Source: Siderastrea siderea (lineage: Eukaryota; Cnidaria; Anthozoa; Scleractinia; Rhizangiidae). Taken from it: 64,000 bases of DNA. Positions 12,715 through 27,700 of the stretch are shown here, one piece after another (the first letter of the stretch is position 1; every line of letters begins with the position of its first letter). The DNA lies in the NCBI GenBank assembly GCA_964030785.1, contig OZ034975.1:18833142-18897141 (forward strand), in the 5' to 3' direction. Under the pieces are notes generated by a model. It made no database searches and was not told the DNA's origin. It worked only from the letters and a program-made list of their open reading frames with translations. Made by a program: the position numbers and the translations under genes.

Positions 12715-15700
12715 TAATAATAGTAATAATAATAATAATTTATTACTTATAAGGCGCAAATTAACATGTGGATATGATCAAATGCGCCTAACAAGGAAAA
12801 TTACTAATTTACAAAAAGTATAGTAACAAGGAGAAATGACTAATAAAATACTTATTTACATAATACGAAATATATCCTAATGATGCTAAATACTTAATAA
12901 CTTTTAAACGTATTCAAGTTTTGATTGTCCAGTTTTTAGAAAAAAGATTACTGAACTTTTCTTCTGCCGGTCCAAGATGTTTTTAATAGCAATTTAAGTT
13001 AACGACACGAACACCAAAAGTTGACATACTTCATAAATTATTTATTTAATTGCAAATAAGAAAAAAACTGTTAATTACAGATAAGAAAACTTACCGAATC
13101 CAAGAAAAACATTTCTTTCTTCTCTCTGCACTCTTAACTGATCATGTATTTTCATCTTGCCGAAACTGCTACACTCAACAGCACCTAACACTTCCTAAAA
13201 AACCACCACAACCACACGAAACAATACACATTAACGTTGAAGCCAGGAAAATTGTGAAACAAAGTAAAGCATATAAGTAACTTCACAAAATGTCATCATT
13301 TTTTGATACTTTTTAGTTACAGTTTTTAGTAAGCAAGGGATTTAAAGAGGATTTAGATATTTCATAAATATTTAATTAGTTGCTATTTTTTCAACTCTGT
13401 GTGGACACTTTAGCCGTATTAACAGTTGTTGTTGTCGTTTTAACTTTTTTAGAAGCAGCCAATGATGGGAGAGTTCTAATAGCATGATATAGACAATTAC
13501 CATTACACTAAAATCTATTTCATGGCTGTGGGTCGCCGAAAAGACTTATTAATTGCACTGTTTTCGCACAACATAAAGGGCGACACACGTGCAGTAGTCC
13601 TTGGAATTCGTTGCAAGGACAAGTCCCTAGTAGCATCCTTATACAGCTCTGTAGGGACGTTTTTGCAATACTGTGTCCCGGGACAAATCCTGTATCTTAG
13701 CATACACATTCATATGAGCAGAATTGTTGGTCTTTGATTGGCGTTGTTTCCAATTTGGTTGCAGGGATTTGAGTCATGAAAAGTAGAAACCAGGGGCAGG
13801 ATTCATAAAGCTCTCCTAAGCCGAAATGAATCCTAAGTATTATTTCTTAGCTACAGGCTTTCGTTTTCCAACTGAATACACAAGACAGGGCATCTGACAG
13901 GATGCGGTGGTGCGGATCCGCATAATTCTCTAACTTCCGCATCCTCCGCATCTTCGGAGCATTTTCCGCATAAAACAGAGAAAAATGCCTAATATTAGTG
14001 ATAAAGCAGCTGGTTTCCATCCTCACAAACATAATAGCCAAAGAGATCGATTATTTTGAAGCAGTTTTTCTCCTAAACATCGACGAAAACACGCCGCTTC
14101 GTTCCAGAGTGATTTTAAACCTCCAGGCGTTCCACGCATGTTTGGCGATGAGCCTGGGTACTAGTTTTATGAAAAGCATTGTTCGTTCGGCTTCTCAAAG
14201 AATCATCTGCGGGTTTATAAAGTATGGATAAATTTGTCCTCAAAGAGACAAAGAAGAAGAAGGATCCTCACTAAGCAGTTCACATAACAGCAAAACATCG
14301 GAAAGGAGCAATTATCAATGTTCTAAATTGTTTAAATTTCCGCATAATCCAGCGTGTTTTCCGCATAATCAACGTATTTTTCTGCATAATATACCTGAAA
14401 ATTTCCGTATATTATTTTTGATTTTTTTCCGCACCCTATCAGATGGCCTGATAAGATACATCTTATCTTAGGAGGGCTTCGTGAATCCAGCCCCACGGGA
14501 CAAGCCCAATTTAGCAGACCAGCGGAGCGTTTTTTGAAAGCCCCGAAAACATTTCGGTCCCAAAAAGCCATTTATAAAGTATGATCCATTCGTTCTACAA
14601 AGCTGTTATTTTAACATGTATTCAGGGTAAGAAATGTATAACTTATAGAAAAGTTTGATGCGTAGAAACTTCTTTATCAACATTAATAGCATACAGGGTG
14701 AATTATTGCGCCCTAAATCGACCAGAAAAGTTTCAGGCCTTTCGAGAAACGAACGCCAGCCCCGGGGACTGAGGGTTTAAAACCGGGTTTTAAGTCGTTA
14801 GACAATTCGCCGGGACCAAATTTAAGTCAAAATTTTTGGGTGGTACATACAAAACGCCTTGTAGCCAGGGGTTACCAAAATCATTGAATTAAACAATCCT
14901 TTAATCTTCATCAGGGCGTGTTGTTATTTAAGAAGAAAAACTTTACATGGTCTCTCTACCATGGTCTCTGGGGGGAAACCCTGCCATGGACCTCCATGGC
15001 ACTTCTAGTAACTTTATGCTGTGTTTCCTGTGATGGACTAGCATCCCATCCAGGGGGAGTAGTGATACTACCAGTCACTTTATGCTGTGTTTGCCGTTTC
15101 CTGTGATGGACTACGATTCCACACGAGTCAAGTAGTAACGCCCCTAGTTGCTTCATAGAACAGGGCCCAGTTGTTTGAAAGACGATTCTATTTTATCTTG
15201 CTCGTTAAAAATGTTTTTACAAGCTAATTTTAAGCAAAAGGTAAAGAAAAGACGAATTCAAAACTGAAGGGAGAAGTCTTCATTGATTAGTAATCAAACT
15301 GGAATCAAAGTTCACGCTAATCATGGGCCCAGGTTAAGCTTGGCAGTTGTGAGTCCATTAAGCGCGTGAAGACTTTTTTATTTTGTTGGGGTAAATCGCC
15401 AAATGTCATAAGTGCTATATACAAAAAAAATCCACTAAAAAAAGCTAATTTTGTACTGTGTTGTGGGATAAATTCCTTACCTTAACTTCCAAATCTATTC
15501 TGTAGTTCAGATCACCAAACCAAAACACGTGATGGAACTGATGTGTGATACCAAACACACCTTTCTGTCCAAGGTTGAGACCATTGAGAATATCAAGAAA
15601 ATTTTGATTACGCCTGTAATCAACATAAAAAAAAAGAACTTCAACACTGTTTCAAGCTGAAATCCTACAGTTCTGAAGGCTACGGCTTCTTCTCGTCTTT

Positions 15701-18700
15701 TCCTTTGAGTGAATAAATATGACAAGAAGCACCACAAACGATTTCCTTGTTAGGTGCAGACCCAGGTTTTTTAAACATAATTCACGGTCATGGTTCAACT
15801 GGGAGTCATCAAGCAATACAATTTGAAGGAGGTTCGAATCTGATAACACCAATAAAATTATAGCTAGATTGTACCAATTCTATCGTTGGTTACAACAGAC
15901 GAAGAGTTGGTTATGTGTGCACATTGTATCCAATGCAAATCTGTAACTCACGTTTCCACAAGTTTGCAAAATTCTTCGTGCATAATCCATTTGAAAACGC
16001 AGTGCTAAAAACAAGCTAAATTTAGGCCTTTTTGAGACGTAGACCACGCGTGTTTTCTTTTTTTTCTATTTGTTCACTTGACTCAAGTATTATCGACTAA
16101 GAAAGGCATATTCTATCTCGCAAATTTTACAAGTCTATGAAAGCCAGTTGTGTTCAGTTTCACTCTTTCATATCGTTTCATTTGTTCGATATTTGCGAAG
16201 GCGGTGCATCATGCCCCCTAAATTCACAGGCCGATTCAACGGACGTTTGATCTTGATAACCAACACCCTTCGTAATATAATGCATGGTTTTCCATGGGAT
16301 ATACTTAACAGGGGCTCGTGCGTTGTTGTGACGTAATGCTTGGGCAAGTGGTGCGAAGAAACCAATCAAAATCTACCAACTCTCACAGCACATGAAAGTA
16401 GAGGTACGGTATATTAGCACATGTTACAGCTGGCTGTGGGGGTGATCTTGATGAACGTTCAATTTGCTCACAAATCAGTACCAAATGGGCGTGTGGATCA
16501 AAGGAACATGTGACAGCCTTGGGAACAAGTAACTGACCTTATGACTCTAGCTGCATTGCTTCTTGCTGCCAGATGACAGTTTACAAAGCACAGGGACAGT
16601 GGACCGAGCGAGAATGAAATGCCTACACCACCCTTGTTACCTGAAATTCAACAAACAAAAGCGACTGTGTTAAATACGTGAAAAGTACTTTGAGTGAGAA
16701 AAACAAATGGAATGTTCTTTGAAGTTCTCAGTATCCTAACCCTAAAAGTACAGAATAGAGATATCCCTTTTCAGCATATACTAAACCAGTGGATAGTGGT
16801 TTTTGCGCGCTCAGATTGACTCGGGATATCTTCGGGAAGAGGAGAGTCCCTGGGAACAAGGTTGCTGGGAACTCAAGCCTTAAGTGTGAAATCATACCAA
16901 GAGCATTGGCTATGCCGGTCTTGACAGTGGACTGTTGGACATGTGAAATCATGTGCTTGAGATCCTGATTAGCAAAAATGACCAGTCGAATGCTCCACAA
17001 CGTACATACACCAACCTGGGGCAAGATATTGAACAGTAATGGCATATGATAAATATAAGCACGTCTATATTCAGGTGAAAATATTTGCTACATTGTAAAT
17101 TAGTAATAATCGTGTGATTGGCAAGTGAGCTGGGTTTGTTTATTTCTCGATTACGTTAAAGCTATCCCTATCGTTTGTGTTAGTATTATTGAGAATTTCC
17201 ACAATATTAGGCTGTTAGAGTTCTGCAAACAAGAATTAAAGGCCCATGCACAATCGTAACCAAAAAAAAAAATTAAAAACTAAACTAAAAAAGAAGCTTG
17301 TTTTACTGACTGTATTTTCTGGTAACAAAATTTAGACAGTTTTCTGTTAGTTCTGTTAGCTGCTTTTTACTATTATGAATTAAAAGAACAATCAAAAACT
17401 TATTTTATAATCATTTCAATCAAGGGTGAAAATCAATTTACTAAACTATGCCAGCATACCATGTAAAATTCTTTGTGAGGAAAGAGCCTTTTCAACTGCT
17501 CTTTAATCCTGACTGTCCAGTCCTTTTCCCCAACTGAACATTCCTAAAACAATGACATTGATAAGGTCAATAGAAAATTAAGTTGGGATAAATGAACGAA
17601 GAGACGAATGAAAGCCTCCCACGCAGTCGTTGAAGGGGAAGTCGTATTACCCTCCGCTCCACATGTGTGCCATGTGTGGTATTTTCAACTCGCGCACCTT
17701 TTATCAGTTGTACCTTAACCGCTAAAGAAGAGGCAGCAGCCTCAAAACGTCTACTTCTTTGAAACTTTTATTCCAGTGCCCATAGAACAAACTTTCCAGT
17801 GACATTTTAAACAAATGTGCCACATAGTTTCTTCAATTTTTGACTACCATTTTATCAACTCGCTGGGTCCTTTGTCATCTTACTCTTTGCCTTTTCAAGT
17901 CTTAAAAATAGCCCTGCATATTGCATTGGCTCCAGCGGTTTGAGAAGCACTGAGGTCTTCACCTACCGTCCACTCGAAAAGGTACACGAGGTCAACTATG
18001 CTTTGTCGACTTCTTTCGGAAGATGAAGAAAATCGCCTCACAGGAAACCGCACTTTTATTCGCATGCAATATACATTTTTTCAATGCTTTAGCCATAATT
18101 CGCCATTCTAGAGTAGAAAAAAAAAATATCCCAACTTCACGACACCAGCATCTCTGAAGAAGAAAATATCGCGGGAAATGCAGGGCGTGCATTATTACGA
18201 ATAATTTGATTGGTGATCGCCAGATAGAAAGCTAGAAAGCTAATTTACTAGTAAGAAAGGCTAGTAAATTACTGGGATACCTGTGTACCAAGTGCATAAA
18301 TATCGTGAGGAAACTCAGCCAAGGCTGTGTCCATGGTTTTGCCACTTCCCTGGCACTTAAACCATGATCTCAAGTCACCAGGGGGATTAGCATTACCTGA
18401 AAGCAGACATTTTATACTTCAAAATATTTTCACATTTTTAACTATTCAAGGATATTTTTACGTCACAACTGAAAACTTGAAAAATGAAACGAAGAAAATG
18501 ATCCTCGCCGATAAATGTATTCAGACCCCTCTACTCAACTTAAGCAGTTGAAAAACAAACCAGCAAAAATTCAGTTAAGGTGTATTTTCCTTCTTTGTAA
18601 AGCTGGGCTAAATAAGTTTAGGAGGGGCATTCAAGTTTAGCATTAAAACATAAAAATACTGTTTAAACCCTATCGAGACTGCAAAAAAGCCACCAAGATC

Positions 18701-21700
18701 CTAAGAACAATTTGATATAACAAGTAGCTGTTCATGAACAAGACATTACAATGACAACCACTCTGTCACGCACAGGGTTTTGAAAAGTTCGATCTTTCAG
18801 TATTATATGCAAGGGTTATTCCAGTATTAAAATGCTACCTGCAACTGGACATTTTATAAACTCTGTAAAACACCCTAGTGCTTACAGTCCAAATTTCCAA
18901 ACAACAGCTCCACAAAATTTAATGAGCTCACAGTATTTTTGTAGTGTATACTATGTACCCATATTCCATGTGCCAACGAAAACTGATGCTTGATTCTTGA
19001 TCATGTTTTCAGAATGCTCGTTCTTCATTTGTTGGACAAGTTGGCAAAACACCTCTCGTGACTGAAAGAAAAACGAGAAAGAGAATGACTGACTACAGCC
19101 TCAAGTGACAGTCAAGAGTTAAATCTTGCAACATTACTTTAACCCTTAAACCCCTAACACGTGGACGTGTTCCTGAATTCCAAGACAAGTTTAAATCGTA
19201 ATCTTACACTGCACTTTGCTGTTTAATATATAATGGTGTAAAATACTCAATTTAAGTGATTTCAGTCAGCTAAGTGCAATCACCTTGCCATCATCAAACT
19301 CGAAGTCCTTTGCAGGTTTTGACTCCATCTTTAGTCGTAATCTCTTGATGTTATCCTTTGATTTAACCAATTGAACAACTATAGAAAAGGGGAGGTAGAA
19401 TGGAGAGAAAAGCAATTTTGATTTAATATCCTGCACTATTTTAATTATTTTAATTATCCTGCACTATTGTAATTAAGTGATGAGAATTATAAACAATTTG
19501 TACTTTTTGTCATATTGAACAATTTTGTAAGTCCAATGTTCAGCTATCAAAATTTAAGGAATGAAAATAAATCATGGCTTAAAAGAAAAGAGTTTGGGTT
19601 TGGCACGTAAAAGCTTTAATCAACAGACTTGGTCATGCTCCTTGGTAGATTAATCATTATTTTTAACACGTTTAATTTCATGTATTGCATGAATTTAACT
19701 TGAATAATTCCACAATCTGGCCCACTTAATCCATTACAAGCATTTAGCCATCCACAGCATTCAGATGAGGTTGGGTACGTGGGACATCTGGGGCCTTCCA
19801 CTATTGCTACAAACCATACATTGAATACTGCTCCCATGCAAATCCCTGTAACCCAGCCATGAGGTCCCATACCAGGAACCTGTCAACAGTGTAGAGGAGA
19901 ATGGCAGGGAGAAGAAGGGGGAACATAACTGCTGCCAAAACACACAGGAAGCTGACCAATGTATACCATGCAAGGTCAGCAGGACAGAACTGTGGGGGGG
20001 GGGGGGGGGATTCTGTAAATTTTTAGGCGGGGATGTGCTGCTGGGACTCTGGTTCTTTTAACCTATTCCACACCATGCTCAGCTGTATTGTGCAACCCTA
20101 TTCTAGACTAGACACCAAAAATCCCTAACCTATCTCAGACTTGCTGGTGTCAGTCCCTATTCTAGACTAAATTATTAGTATAATAATTGAAAACTTAATA
20201 ATTAATAATAGAAATCAGTGAGTGTTGGTCTAGAATTTGGTATGATTTACCTGGAAACTTAACAATAATTATTATTGTTAATTATTGTTAAGTTCCCATG
20301 TAAGTGATACCCAATTCTACATTGTAGACCCACAACTCACTGATTTCTATACCACATATTCCCAGAGTAAACTGCTGGAAAACTATTCCCTTCATAGCAG
20401 TGTGGCACAGACCCATAAATCTTATATATGGGGTACCCCCAAGGTTTACACCAGATACCACACTACAGTCCTACTTCCATGGCTAATTATGTATCGTTTA
20501 CATGCATTAAACCTTATGCTGAAGAATACTTTCAGACTGTACCTTTGCTTTGATCTGCAGTATTGTTAGCATCTGTAGCTTCACTTGAATTCTTCAGAAA
20601 TGAGATCTTCCCTGAAAGCATATTTTATTAAATCAAATAAATCAGGTATTAATGTAATCAAGAACATCCTGACTGCAAGAATAGTGGTCACATTTTTCTT
20701 ACCTTCTATGTAATTGACTGAAATATACAGCTTGCTTTTTGGAATTCCCTGTGTCATTACCTATTTTGTGAAATCATAAAAGTCAAGTTTAATATAGCAG
20801 ATAAAGTAGCTATCTAAAAGTATTTAAGATTTATCCACCCCTTTTGAGATTCTTTTCTCAGTCTTCTCCCTAGTTTTCAGGGCAACAGTTAAGTCAGTTT
20901 TCCAAGCCAGTAAAGTAGCTGTGTTAAAAATCCTCTTCTAAGTGGAAGTGTCGTCATGAGATCCGGAATGTTGCACATGACACTTGGGCTTACACATGTC
21001 TCAAAAATCCTTCAAAATACTTGATATTTGTGATTCCTGTTTCAAGGAACATATCAACATTCAGATAAACACTGAGGAGAAAAGGCTTACAACAACTTAC
21101 AAATGTACTAATATATGAGGAAATGCCGAGAAGACAAGACTTGAATGGATGGTTACATGGTTCAGCACGTGTGCAAGCTATAACGTCATTGCATTTAAAT
21201 GCGTTGTTTATTATTAAAAAAATCAGAAGGGAATATATTTAACTCTTGCGGAAAATTTACCTTTGAATTTAGATTTCACTTTCAGTCACAAAAATGTGGT
21301 GGTGGAGATCTTTCATTAGAATTTTGTTTGTACGCCCCGAATTGATGCATTAAAATACCTTCTTACTTCCTTTCCAACACTTTCAGTTTGAAAAAATCTG
21401 TGCATATGCTTCAGTAGTTAAAGACTATGATTTGTGCAAGCAGAAGGTAGGATGACCAAATTTCAGGACATATGATTTCAATCAATTTACACCGAAAATT
21501 TGGCAATTAACATTTTACTTTACATGTAAAATTTATTCTTTGACCTGAAATGTCAAGGAGATAAAACTAACAGCTAGCATGTTATGAATATACTAATACA
21601 TGGACAAACATCGAGGAGAAAACATTTTTTTTGTCACCCAATTATTCTAATAAATCTCATCACACATGAGCTCGTAGCAAACTTGGCACTCCAGGCATTG

Positions 21701-24700
21701 TTAGCTATGAGCACAGGTTCCAATTGATTTCCCAAGATAACAAACTTTACTGATAAAATTACCATACACAGGCAGATAAGTGAAGATAATAAACTAGTAA
21801 AGTACTAATATATAATAAAGTATACCTCAAAGGTACGGCTTCTGTTTACTGGTTCCTGTTTGTCTTCCTCCTGGTTGATGCTTGCCACCTCCTTTAAAGC
21901 ATCTAAAGCCTGATGACAAGGACAACATGCATTGGAGCCTGTCTTGTTGAATGTTAATTATTTTCTGCTTCAACACTCTTCAACCAACCTGAGTTTGCAG
22001 TGATTTTGCTCCAGCGATGCTCTCTGCTAGAAGGTCCATTAACAGCTTAAAGCTGGGCTTCTCCTGTCAAAATACATATTGAATCAAAGACAAATAAATT
22101 GTTTGAGTTATCATTTAATGAATATAACAGACACTCTAGAGATGTAAGGTACTGGCTGCTTTTTGAGAATGCTTCATTACGAGGCAAATAACAGTTATGA
22201 TGACACCATCGAATTGAAATTTTACTATAGGTTAGAAACTTCATGATCAGACACTGACATTCCATGACTTTGTACTAACTCATAGGAAGAATGGCATCTG
22301 GGTGTTGTATAGGTTAAGGGGCCGATTGCATGAGGCGGGCTGGCCCGGTTAGCCGGGCTCAGGCTCGGTTTGCCAAGATGGCTGTTCAGCCCAGTATTAC
22401 ATGAGGTGAGCCAGCCCACCTGTGGCTAAATTTAGAAGCTACCTCAAAGAGAATGAATCATTTTGCTAATCCATTATTTTGGTGTATTATTTTCAGTATT
22501 ATGTAGCTTTGTGGTCTGATAAACCCTTGTGTTATATAGAAAGAGAAATGTTGACCTTCTGGTGATCCATTTTGCTCTGAAGTGAAGTTTAGTGATGAAA
22601 AAGTGTTGGCCCGGCAAGCCAGGCTGGCCCGGCGATCGTGATTACATGGTAAATTTTCAGCCTGTCTAGCCAGGATCCCAGCATTGCGATACCGGGATCC
22701 CAGCTGGCCGGGCAGAGATTTTCCATGTAATTGCAAAGTTAATTTCTAGTGTGTTTAACAAACGTGCCCAGATCCCAGCAAACCGAGCCAGCATGGCTAA
22801 CCAGGCGAGCCTGCCTCATGTAATCTGCCCCTAAGTCTTCACAAGCCCTGTGGCTCACAACTGCCGGAACTTAACGTGGTTTCCATAGCATAAAGCAACT
22901 ATTCCTATTCATTACTACCCTCCCCGGAAGAAATGCTGATTCATCACAGGGCTAGTATTTTGTCAGGATTCCTAACTGATACACTGGTGTATTTATACAC
23001 CTGGAAGGGACAGACACTTTACATGGAGTAGATTGTTGTCTTAGGAAGTGACTGAACACAGTGTAAAGAGCAACTTTGAACCAATGACCATTTTGTTCCA
23101 AAGTCCAATGAGTTTACTGCGACCACCTTATATTATCTCTTCCAAAACTTGTCTTTGAAAGACATGCCTCTATGATGCCCATTTTCAATTCCTTCTGATT
23201 ATAAATATCCTATGAACCCTATTTGTACAAACTCTAAAATGTGCTTTATTACCTCTGTTGAATGTTCCGGCAATGAGCATTTCTGAAACATAATATGTTT
23301 ATAGAAACCATTAAGTAAACTTTTATTATAAGTTTATATGTATCAGTTTCAAGCATGTTATCAACTAATAAGAATCAATTATCAGGGCTGTGCTCTAGCA
23401 GCACCCGGGGGCTTCAGGCTGCTAACTTTATGTCTTTGCGCGACTAGAAAAACTCATTTTTTGCATAATGCTTAAGGGCTGGGCACCCCAGAATTCATGG
23501 TTGGGAGGCTCTGGGCACCCTGTGATTCTTCTTAGAGCACAGCCTTGAATTTATAAAGCAAAATGTCTTTCCAAAACTGTGAAAAGGGTGGATTTGAATA
23601 CAAATGATGGGGGTGGATAGAGAAATAAACCAAAGAGTATATGTGGTTTATTCAACCGAGAGCCTCATTGCAATCTAATGTTTCCATTTAACATAAATTG
23701 TACCAAAATTGGACTATTCTCATTTTAAGCCCCATTCATATTGTTACTAGTGATCTACCTGTAATTCCCACTTAAACTCCCATTCTAATTCCCACCTGCA
23801 CTTAATTCCTATTCCCATTTTAATTCATATCCCCATTCTGATTTCCATTTCTATTCCCATTCTAATTGCCATTCCCTTGTCTGTGCAAACATATGTCTTA
23901 CTCGGACCACTAGCTGTGAAGATTTTCTCATTATTTCTTCCCAGCTGAGACAAACCTTTTGGTTAACAAGGTTTCTTTTAGAAGAATAAACCTTGTGTAT
24001 CAAATTTCCCATTAAGATAACAATTATTACTGACAATGTAAAATGAAGGGGAGCAGGGGTGGCACAGTGGTGAGAATGCTCAAATCCCACCAATGTGGCC
24101 CGGGTTTGACTCCCAGTCCTGGTGTCATAAAAATTATGTGGGTTGAGTTTGTTGTTGGTTCTCGTCCTTGCTCCGAGAGGTTTTTCTCCGGGTACTCCGG
24201 TTTTCTCCTCTCCTCAAAAACCAACACTTCCAAATTCCGACTACATGTAGATCTGGAGCGCATGAACGTGTCTTAGTGAGCTTCTGAGCTCCTAAGTGTT
24301 TCGTGGGTTAACAAATTACATTACATACCAGCTTTGTTTGATTTCCCACACTAAACACACTCTGAAGCATGTTGACTCTTGATAAGAACAACTGAAGGTC
24401 TCTGATAATTAGAAGTTATATATCAAGTTATTCAGTATTGCTCGTTATAAAATTCTCTGATTTAGATTCTCAATGCAGCTTTTCTCTCTAAATACAGTAG
24501 AAACTTGATAACATGAACTACTTGTTAACTCAAACTGATAGTAGATGATAATCCCTACTTCATTCATGAATTACTGGTCAGACAGGTACTAATTTTACCC
24601 TGATGATGATCGTTAACTTTATTTATTTTGTGTTTCCCTTGCTAACTTTACACAGTCTGTATTCTTGTGGTCATGACAGACATATACTAGTGTTGGTTGC

Positions 24701-27700
24701 ATTCTGCCCATGAAAATGTGGTGCTAACCTATGACTAGAGTTCCTCTTGAAAGCAGCTTAATGGTCACGTTTAAGATCAATTAACCAGGTGCATTTTACT
24801 GGCTATGTGTAAAGACACAGGACTGAAACCCTATTGATACAAAGCCATTATTGATAAAAATTTGTAACTTGTCACAAAAATCATTAACAACATACGTCTA
24901 TCCTTCTATCCAAAATCGTTACGTACACCCTAGTTGGGTGTATGTACATCAAATGTGGCATATTTACAGCCCTTCTAGGGAGGAACGAGTGTGATTTGTC
25001 TACATTTCAGATTGCTTTGTTTCTCTGTTTTTACAATCATCTATAATTCTAGATTCCCTACACCATATTCTTGTAATAAGTATTCTCGTAATGAAGTTGT
25101 CTTTTTTGCTATTTCATTTCAAGCGCTTTTGCTGGTTTTTTCCATGTCACTTTCTGAAATTTACCTGGGCAGGTTGACATGACACTGAGAATTTTCACTA
25201 CAACTTCACAACTTACGCTATGAGACTGGTTGATGTTGTAGCAAGTAGGTTTTGCATTCCTTCCAATTCATATCCTCCATTTACTGCAGTATCCATGTCA
25301 CTTTTTAGCCCATCTCCAAGATATAAACCAAGTGCTGAACGGAAGCCTTCATCAAGCCTGTGGACAAAAAATATATTGATATATTTTAGTAAGTTGTATT
25401 TCTTTTAAGTTGTATTTCTGTGAATAAATAAGCTTTAAGAGGGTCTGAATATTACGTTTTTCTCAAGTTGGCTCAGGCTATTGAGTGCAGTTTGTAGGCA
25501 ATTGAGTGCAATTTCCAGTTGGAGGCAATTGAGTGCAAGTTTTTATTTCAAGTGAAAAATTGATAAATTCTTAATGGAGAGTAAACCTCTGAAACTGCAA
25601 CTGAAATCAGCTCAAGAAGCCCACAAATTTATGAAACACAAACACAAAAGAGACAAAGGTCAATTGCTATTTTTTCATTCTAAATTATTTCTTATGAGTA
25701 CCGGTATTCATCTTATTGCATCCCCTCATGAGAATATCCATAGCTTGGGCCTCTGGTACAGCACGAATCAAGGTTTGATATTGGAGTGAAAAGCCTGATC
25801 AGTATCGTACCTCTCTGAATCCAGCTGTTCAACTTTGCTCATGAGCTGAGGTGGAAAATCATAAGTATTTTCAACCTGTTTGCCATCTGCCTCATCAACA
25901 TCATCATCTTCATCATCTAGAAATAACATCTTGACAAGGTTAGTTAAATTGGTACATTATCAACGAAAAGAGCATTTTCATAGCAGGCGACACACATGTT
26001 AGGCAAAAGTAGTCAAGTTTTGTCAAAGGAAACAACACCAGGCAGAGCCCAGACTGTTGACCGAATGTCCCACAGGCTAACTAGTTCATCACAGTCCCTT
26101 CACTAGATCTAGTCCTAGAGGTACATGTATAGCTTATTAATCACCAAATAAGTTGTTTAAGGAAATGAACCCAACTAAGGTGACTTCTACTGAGACTTAA
26201 AATTCATTTGGCATGCTCAGGAAAGATCTCTAAGGGTAACATTGCACATGGACCGCAACAACCAGTGCACGCTTGACTTCGATCCCAGTGGCATGAGGCA
26301 AATAGTAGTTAGCTGTATTAATCACTGATCCCACCTGGATGGAATGCCAGTCCATCACAGGGGGTGCGTATGTAGAGAGACATAGCAAGTGCAGTTAAGT
26401 TCTGTGCCCAGGAAGTCTCTGCAGATAGGACTTGAATCTACACATTTCCTCAGAGCAGAACATTCTATCATTTGGACCAAGCCAACATCTTAGTGACAAA
26501 GTATGGATTACACAAATTTTGGTTCCTGCAAGACCATGTGAACTGTTTGTAAGGAGGTTCCACAATTAAATATTATTATCAAAACAAAGCGTCATTAAAA
26601 AAGGGGTTAGACTGATGCAGATTTGGTGGGATAAATTTTTCAAATACATGTACCTCTTTTAAGCCACAAGGGGGGTGGGAAGGGAATGAGGAAGTCATGC
26701 GGCATTTGATGTACATTTATCTTTCCACTATTTTCACTCCCAGGGTGGGGCATTTGAAAATAAATCCCTCACAAAAGTCAAATGCCCTACACGTGTCAGC
26801 TTTCCCCTTCCCCCAGGAGGGGGGGGAAGGGGGCACTTAAGGAAAGCTTGGGTGGGGGTGTGCCAGAGGCCCTCAAACCCTGACCCTGTTGGTACCACAC
26901 ACACCCTATTCAAGGTTTCTGGTCCACAAAGACACCCTTTTCAAGATGCTAAATAGTGAATTTTGTATACCCTGTTTAAGATGCAAGACCCTGAAAATCA
27001 TGCCATACCATGTTAGGTGGCATATACCCATTTAGGCCAAAGAAGAAGGGAGTGCCCCCACCAGGCCCCCTTCCCCCTGCTGCTAAACATTGATACATAT
27101 AGCTTCATTACAATTCAAGCCTCACCAGTTTCATCGTCAGTAATACTATCTCTGTCCTGTAACACGGCAGGCTGTCTCAGCTCACATGGTAAACCCTGGT
27201 TTGCTTGACTGTAAAATGTCACCAGGTGATCAAGCTTGCTGAAGGCTTGTGCCGACACTCCAGGAACTGCCTGTGGTACATTATTAAAACAGTTCAAAAG
27301 CGTGGAAGACGCAACTTTAAAATGTTTGGCACAAACATCAGGACTAGTCCTAGCAATGATTCGTCTGTAGTGTTTCCACATGAGGGCTGGTTGCAGGGAT
27401 CTGTTGCAAGACTGTTCCATTATAATCAAGTAGCATACAAGGAGGGGCCTTGTAAGCAGGGACAATTTCATTTGGTCTTTATCAAAACTAGTTTATTTTT
27501 TTCACTTTGATACTGGGACTTGTTCAACAGTCCGTACAAACAAACTCCCTAGTTTATACCATCATTTTTTTAATGAGTTTAGCGCTTCATCGAGATCATT
27601 GCTTCTTTCCTATCGTAGAGCCTAAAGCAGTGTTGTCCCTTTTTATCTGAAAACCTTACGGGGGAGGTGACTGAAGTTCCCTGATATACATGTTAAAACA

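Noticed and set aside
15507..15737. 76-codon frame as an independent gene
   Set aside because: It only overlaps the SHIP exon 15613-15481 and does not start at a real initiation site.
24043..24276. 77-codon plus-strand and 78-codon minus-strand frames
   Set aside because: Both lie inside a tRNA-derived SINE.
23253..25217. Direct joining of the exon ending at 25,217 to the 30-base exon
   Set aside because: Phases clash (2 into 0) and a stop follows; adding exon 24401-24329 resolves it.
25217..25916. HAD-type phosphatase or proteasome-adaptor gene suggested by GLYLGDGLKSD and HEAT-like helices
   Set aside because: In-phase joining to SH2 and 5-phosphatase exons shows it is the SHIP linker.
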